Shown piece after piece: positions 54,776-57,107 of a DNA stretch of 57,107 bases. Each line of letters starts with the position of its first letter. Within the stretch, counting starts at the first letter, position 1. Where the stretch lies: assembly GCA_026260175.1 (NCBI GenBank), contig JAKCWW010000765.1, positions 1-57,107 on the forward strand, read 5' to 3'. The position numbers were made by a program, and so were the translations under genes. The notes under the pieces were generated by a model that was not told where the DNA came from, made no database searches, and saw only the letters and a list, made by a program, of their open reading frames with translations. The stretch comes from Reticulitermes lucifugus. Lineage: Eukaryota > Arthropoda > Insecta > Blattodea > Rhinotermitidae.

Positions 54776-54975
54776 TGAAAATATCTGCTTCTGGGCTGCG
54801 ATGCCGTGTGGATATATATATAGACGTTTCAAAGGAACTTACTACTGCCGCCGTCACCCTGATGATAGAGGCAGCAAGTTCGTCTGAACCGTCGACATGT
54901 CGCTACCAGACTACACGGAGTCACATATCGGAAGACGTATCTTCACGGTCACCGCTGGTCCGAGTAATATTTTTT
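54775..54975. mobile_element. FB1 foldback copy
   Basis: TGCTTCTGGGCTGCGATGCC left half. The + strand centre is CCTGATGATAGAGGCAGCAA. The mirror is CTACCAGACTACACGGAGTC-ACATATCGGAAGACG, ending CTTCACGGTCACCGCTGG. Confidence 0.7.
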
Positions 54976-55957
54976 GCATACTTATCATGGACTCGTTAGA
55001 TTAAATATGGTATTATGGGTGTACACGTCAGGGGAACTGTATTTAGAAACTTACTGCATTAGAAACGGATGCATTTATAGAACCTGGACTATGACATTTC
55101 CGTGTATTGTTCATTAGAATTTCAGGCAACGTTGTGCGCATTCGGTTTAACGTTTCGCGTTCGAAATTACGGTTTGGTGTGTAAGGGAATTCGCTATTAC
55201 TGGGAATGTCTGTATGTAGTAGGCGGAAACGCAACCGACTGGGTAGGCCTAAAATGAATATTCAAGATCCTGGCTACATTTCTTTTCGCACAAAAGCGTA
55301 CTTAATGAATACACAGGCGGTTCCTGATTCATTTAAGAATGTTTTCTTATTGCGTGTATTTTTAGTCCTGCAGATCTATTACCGCCACTGTTGTTATTGC
55401 ATTTTATTTTGGTCAGGAAGTGAGTTCAGATTCCGTGAAATTTAAGTCAGTCGGATTCAGAGTAAAATTTTCGCACCCTTGCCGTATTTATAACTTGCTT
55501 TATAACAAAATCACGTGCCTATCTCTAGTGATACATTAGTTATCACCATAAACCCGAGAACTACAGAAAGTCTTTGTATTGACTTCATGTTATTTCGTTT
55601 TGTACAGCAATATCGTCTTAACAAATTTGCTCGTGTTTTAAGGCTGTATTACCACACATATACGTACAATACATCGTATCATTAACCTTCCTACAGCCTC
55701 ACAAGATTTAATGTTCGCCGTGTTGTTATTACTAATTTCAGGAAATTAAGAACCACGTCTTTTAGGTGGCTTCCGATAGCATACCGTTCATATCAAGTTT
55801 CTTATAAATCGGTCAGCTGTTTCGGGCGTTTACATGGAGACAGACTTCTAATGTATGGCGACTTCGTAACTCTACTTTCTGTACTTAAGACAAGAAAGTG
55901 GGCCAATGGATAAAAATTAGTTTTTGGCTTGAGAAGTGCAGGATATCGGCTAGACTA

Positions 55958-56124
55958 TGGGTCTCCAACGCGGGGTCACATTTATAAAGTATGTACACGC
56001 TATAAAAATTGCACAATAATTTAGGCGGTTAGTTATACCACTTATTGCTATTTTTCCACGTGCGGCCCGCGAACCAGCCCACAATAACGGGTGTGGCCAT
56101 TTGCTGTAAAAAGGTTGGACGGCC
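55958..56124. mobile_element. Possible hAT MITE
   Basis: GGGTCTCCAACGCGGGGTCA at the left and CTGTAAAAAGGTTGGACGGC at the right are loosely inverted around GCGGCCCGCGAACC. No clear target duplication. Confidence 0.5.
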
Positions 56125-56135
56125 ATCGCCTTGAC

Positions 56136-56560
56136 CAGAGGTGGCCAAACAGTCGGTCGCGGCCAGTTTTTTGGTTGATCGCGCTTTTGGTCTCTATCAA
56201 AATTTATTTGCCGCCTCAGTACTATCAGTAGCTCTTCGTTTGACAGCATTTCTTGGGTCAACCTACCTCTGGGAAGAAGCCCTCTCCCAGATGAAGATAA
56301 TTAAATCAAGATACCGAAATATCAACTTCGCAGTTGGAAGGTTAATGAAAAACACATTTTAATTGTGATAAATGGTTTTAGTTTGAAAAGATCAATTTTT
56401 AATAAATGAAACAATTGTACTTTTGTATGTTTCATGTTATTATGCTATTTTACGTTTTGTTGCTTAGTTGACCTAATATTAATACATTATGTACTATGGT
56501 AGATCGCGAAAGATTTTCTGTCCGAGTAGATCACCGATTCCAAAAGTCTGGCCACCTATG
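56136..56560 (+). mobile_element. hAT element with transposase C-terminal relic
   Basis: The ends CAGAGGTGGCC and GGCCACCTATG are inverted. The flanks GCCTTGAC (56128-56135) and GTCTAGAC (56561-56568) agree at six of eight bases. An open frame within 56141-56362 contains LTAFLGSTYLWEEALSQMK, then IIKSRYR: the G-S-T-Y-x-C-E-x-x-x-S-x-M-K dimerisation motif of hAT transposases, with W for the usual C. The catalytic N-terminal parts are deleted. Confidence 0.8.
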
Positions 56561-56867
56561 GTCTAGACGGTTCATTTCGAAGGATGAGACGAAATGTTTG
56601 TAATCTTACTGTAAGACCAACTTCCAAAACAACGTGTATTTTGAGGAATACACGTCAGTAATAGTATCCGCCTGATAATGTATGTATAAATATAATAACG
56701 TAACACCTGTGTTGTTATCTTCTGCATATTTTGGATATTATCTATCCTCGGGGAGGGCATAAGTCAACGTACAGAAATTATTGAATACATATATCTATAT
56801 ACAGTATTAGTCCACTATTTAATTTTCTTTATGTATATCCCAGTATCTAGTATACGTACTTTTTTTT

Positions 56868-57107
56868 CAAATGGCTCAACAGCCCCTTGGGGGCCTAGGC
56901 CGCCTCATTTTTCGAGGCTTCACGATCACAGTTTTTTAGACACACCACATTCGGTAGGACTCCTCTGGACGAGTGACCAGCCTGTCGCAGAGACCTGTAC
57001 CTGACAACACACAACACTCACAAGAGACAGACATCCATGCCTCGGGTGGGATTCGAATCCACAATCCTAGTAAGCGAGCGGCCGCAGACCCACGCCTTAG
57101 ACCGCAC
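56868..57107 (-). mobile_element. SINE-C, runs off window end
   Basis: Reverse strand: B box GGATTCGAATCCC, GATGTCTGTCTCTTGTGAGT, GTCCTACCGAATGTGGTG, then GGGCTGTTGAGCC. The head is cut at 57107. Confidence 0.75.

Larger units (their letters stand above)
45639..57107 (+). other. PTPN9 intron 4, 5' part (at least 11.5 kb)
   Basis: Starts at the donor GTAAGT. I searched for the next expected PTPN9 segment (basic stretch plus P-x-W-F) and saw none before the window end. Unassigned stretches: 45640-47090, 48180-49190, 51010-51865 and 55000-55950. 46660-46960 resembles the dispersed pieces near 18350 and 36770. Confidence 0.7.

Overview
Eukaryotic, almost certainly insect, genomic DNA. The AT-rich background, GT-AG introns, dense decayed LINEs and tRNA-derived SINEs, hAT/piggyBac/Tigger/mariner relics and one assembly gap (17655-17916) all point that way. 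The style of the LINE and SINE relics suggests a large polyneopteran genome such as a cockroach or termite. That last step is from memory and is weak.

Only one host gene is supported. It is the 5' part of a PTPN9/Ptpmeg2 orthologue (CRAL-TRIO/Sec14 domain tyrosine phosphatase) on the + strand. Coding exons lie at 4643-4675 (start codon), 38230-38463, 41422-41511 and 45498-45638. All junctions are phase 0 with good GT/AG sites. Together they encode 166 residues: the CRAL-TRIO N-terminal helices and the start of the lipid-binding fold. The phosphatase domain lies beyond the window. Intron 1 is about 33.6 kb and holds most of the window.

Layout: 1-219 is a mariner 3' end, and 220-4560 is upstream sequence with SINE and LINE debris. 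4561-4642 is the presumed promoter/5' UTR. 4676-38229 is intron 1, packed with mobile elements, a 31-bp minisatellite (34503-35035) and an isolated 170-codon ORF of possible viral origin (35187-35696). 38464-45497 holds introns 2 and 3, with a DDE transposase relic and a small hAT element. 45639-57107 is the start of intron 4, with more SINEs, LINEs and hAT elements.

The most notable system is a set of hammerhead-ribozyme-like motifs in intron 1 at 7796-7838(+), 8057-8100(-), 8467-8509(+), 16222-16265(-), 17946-17988(+) and 21687-21728(-). They share the CUGANGA core, GAAAC and a GUA or GUC cleavage triplet. Stems I and II differ in sequence but stay paired, which is covariation. Two pairs sit head-to-head at the ends of foldback elements, and one of those foldbacks is interrupted by the assembly gap. 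This resembles Penelope-like elements or retrozymes. A second, more abundant foldback family (about 20 copies) has a similar but weaker core at its centre.
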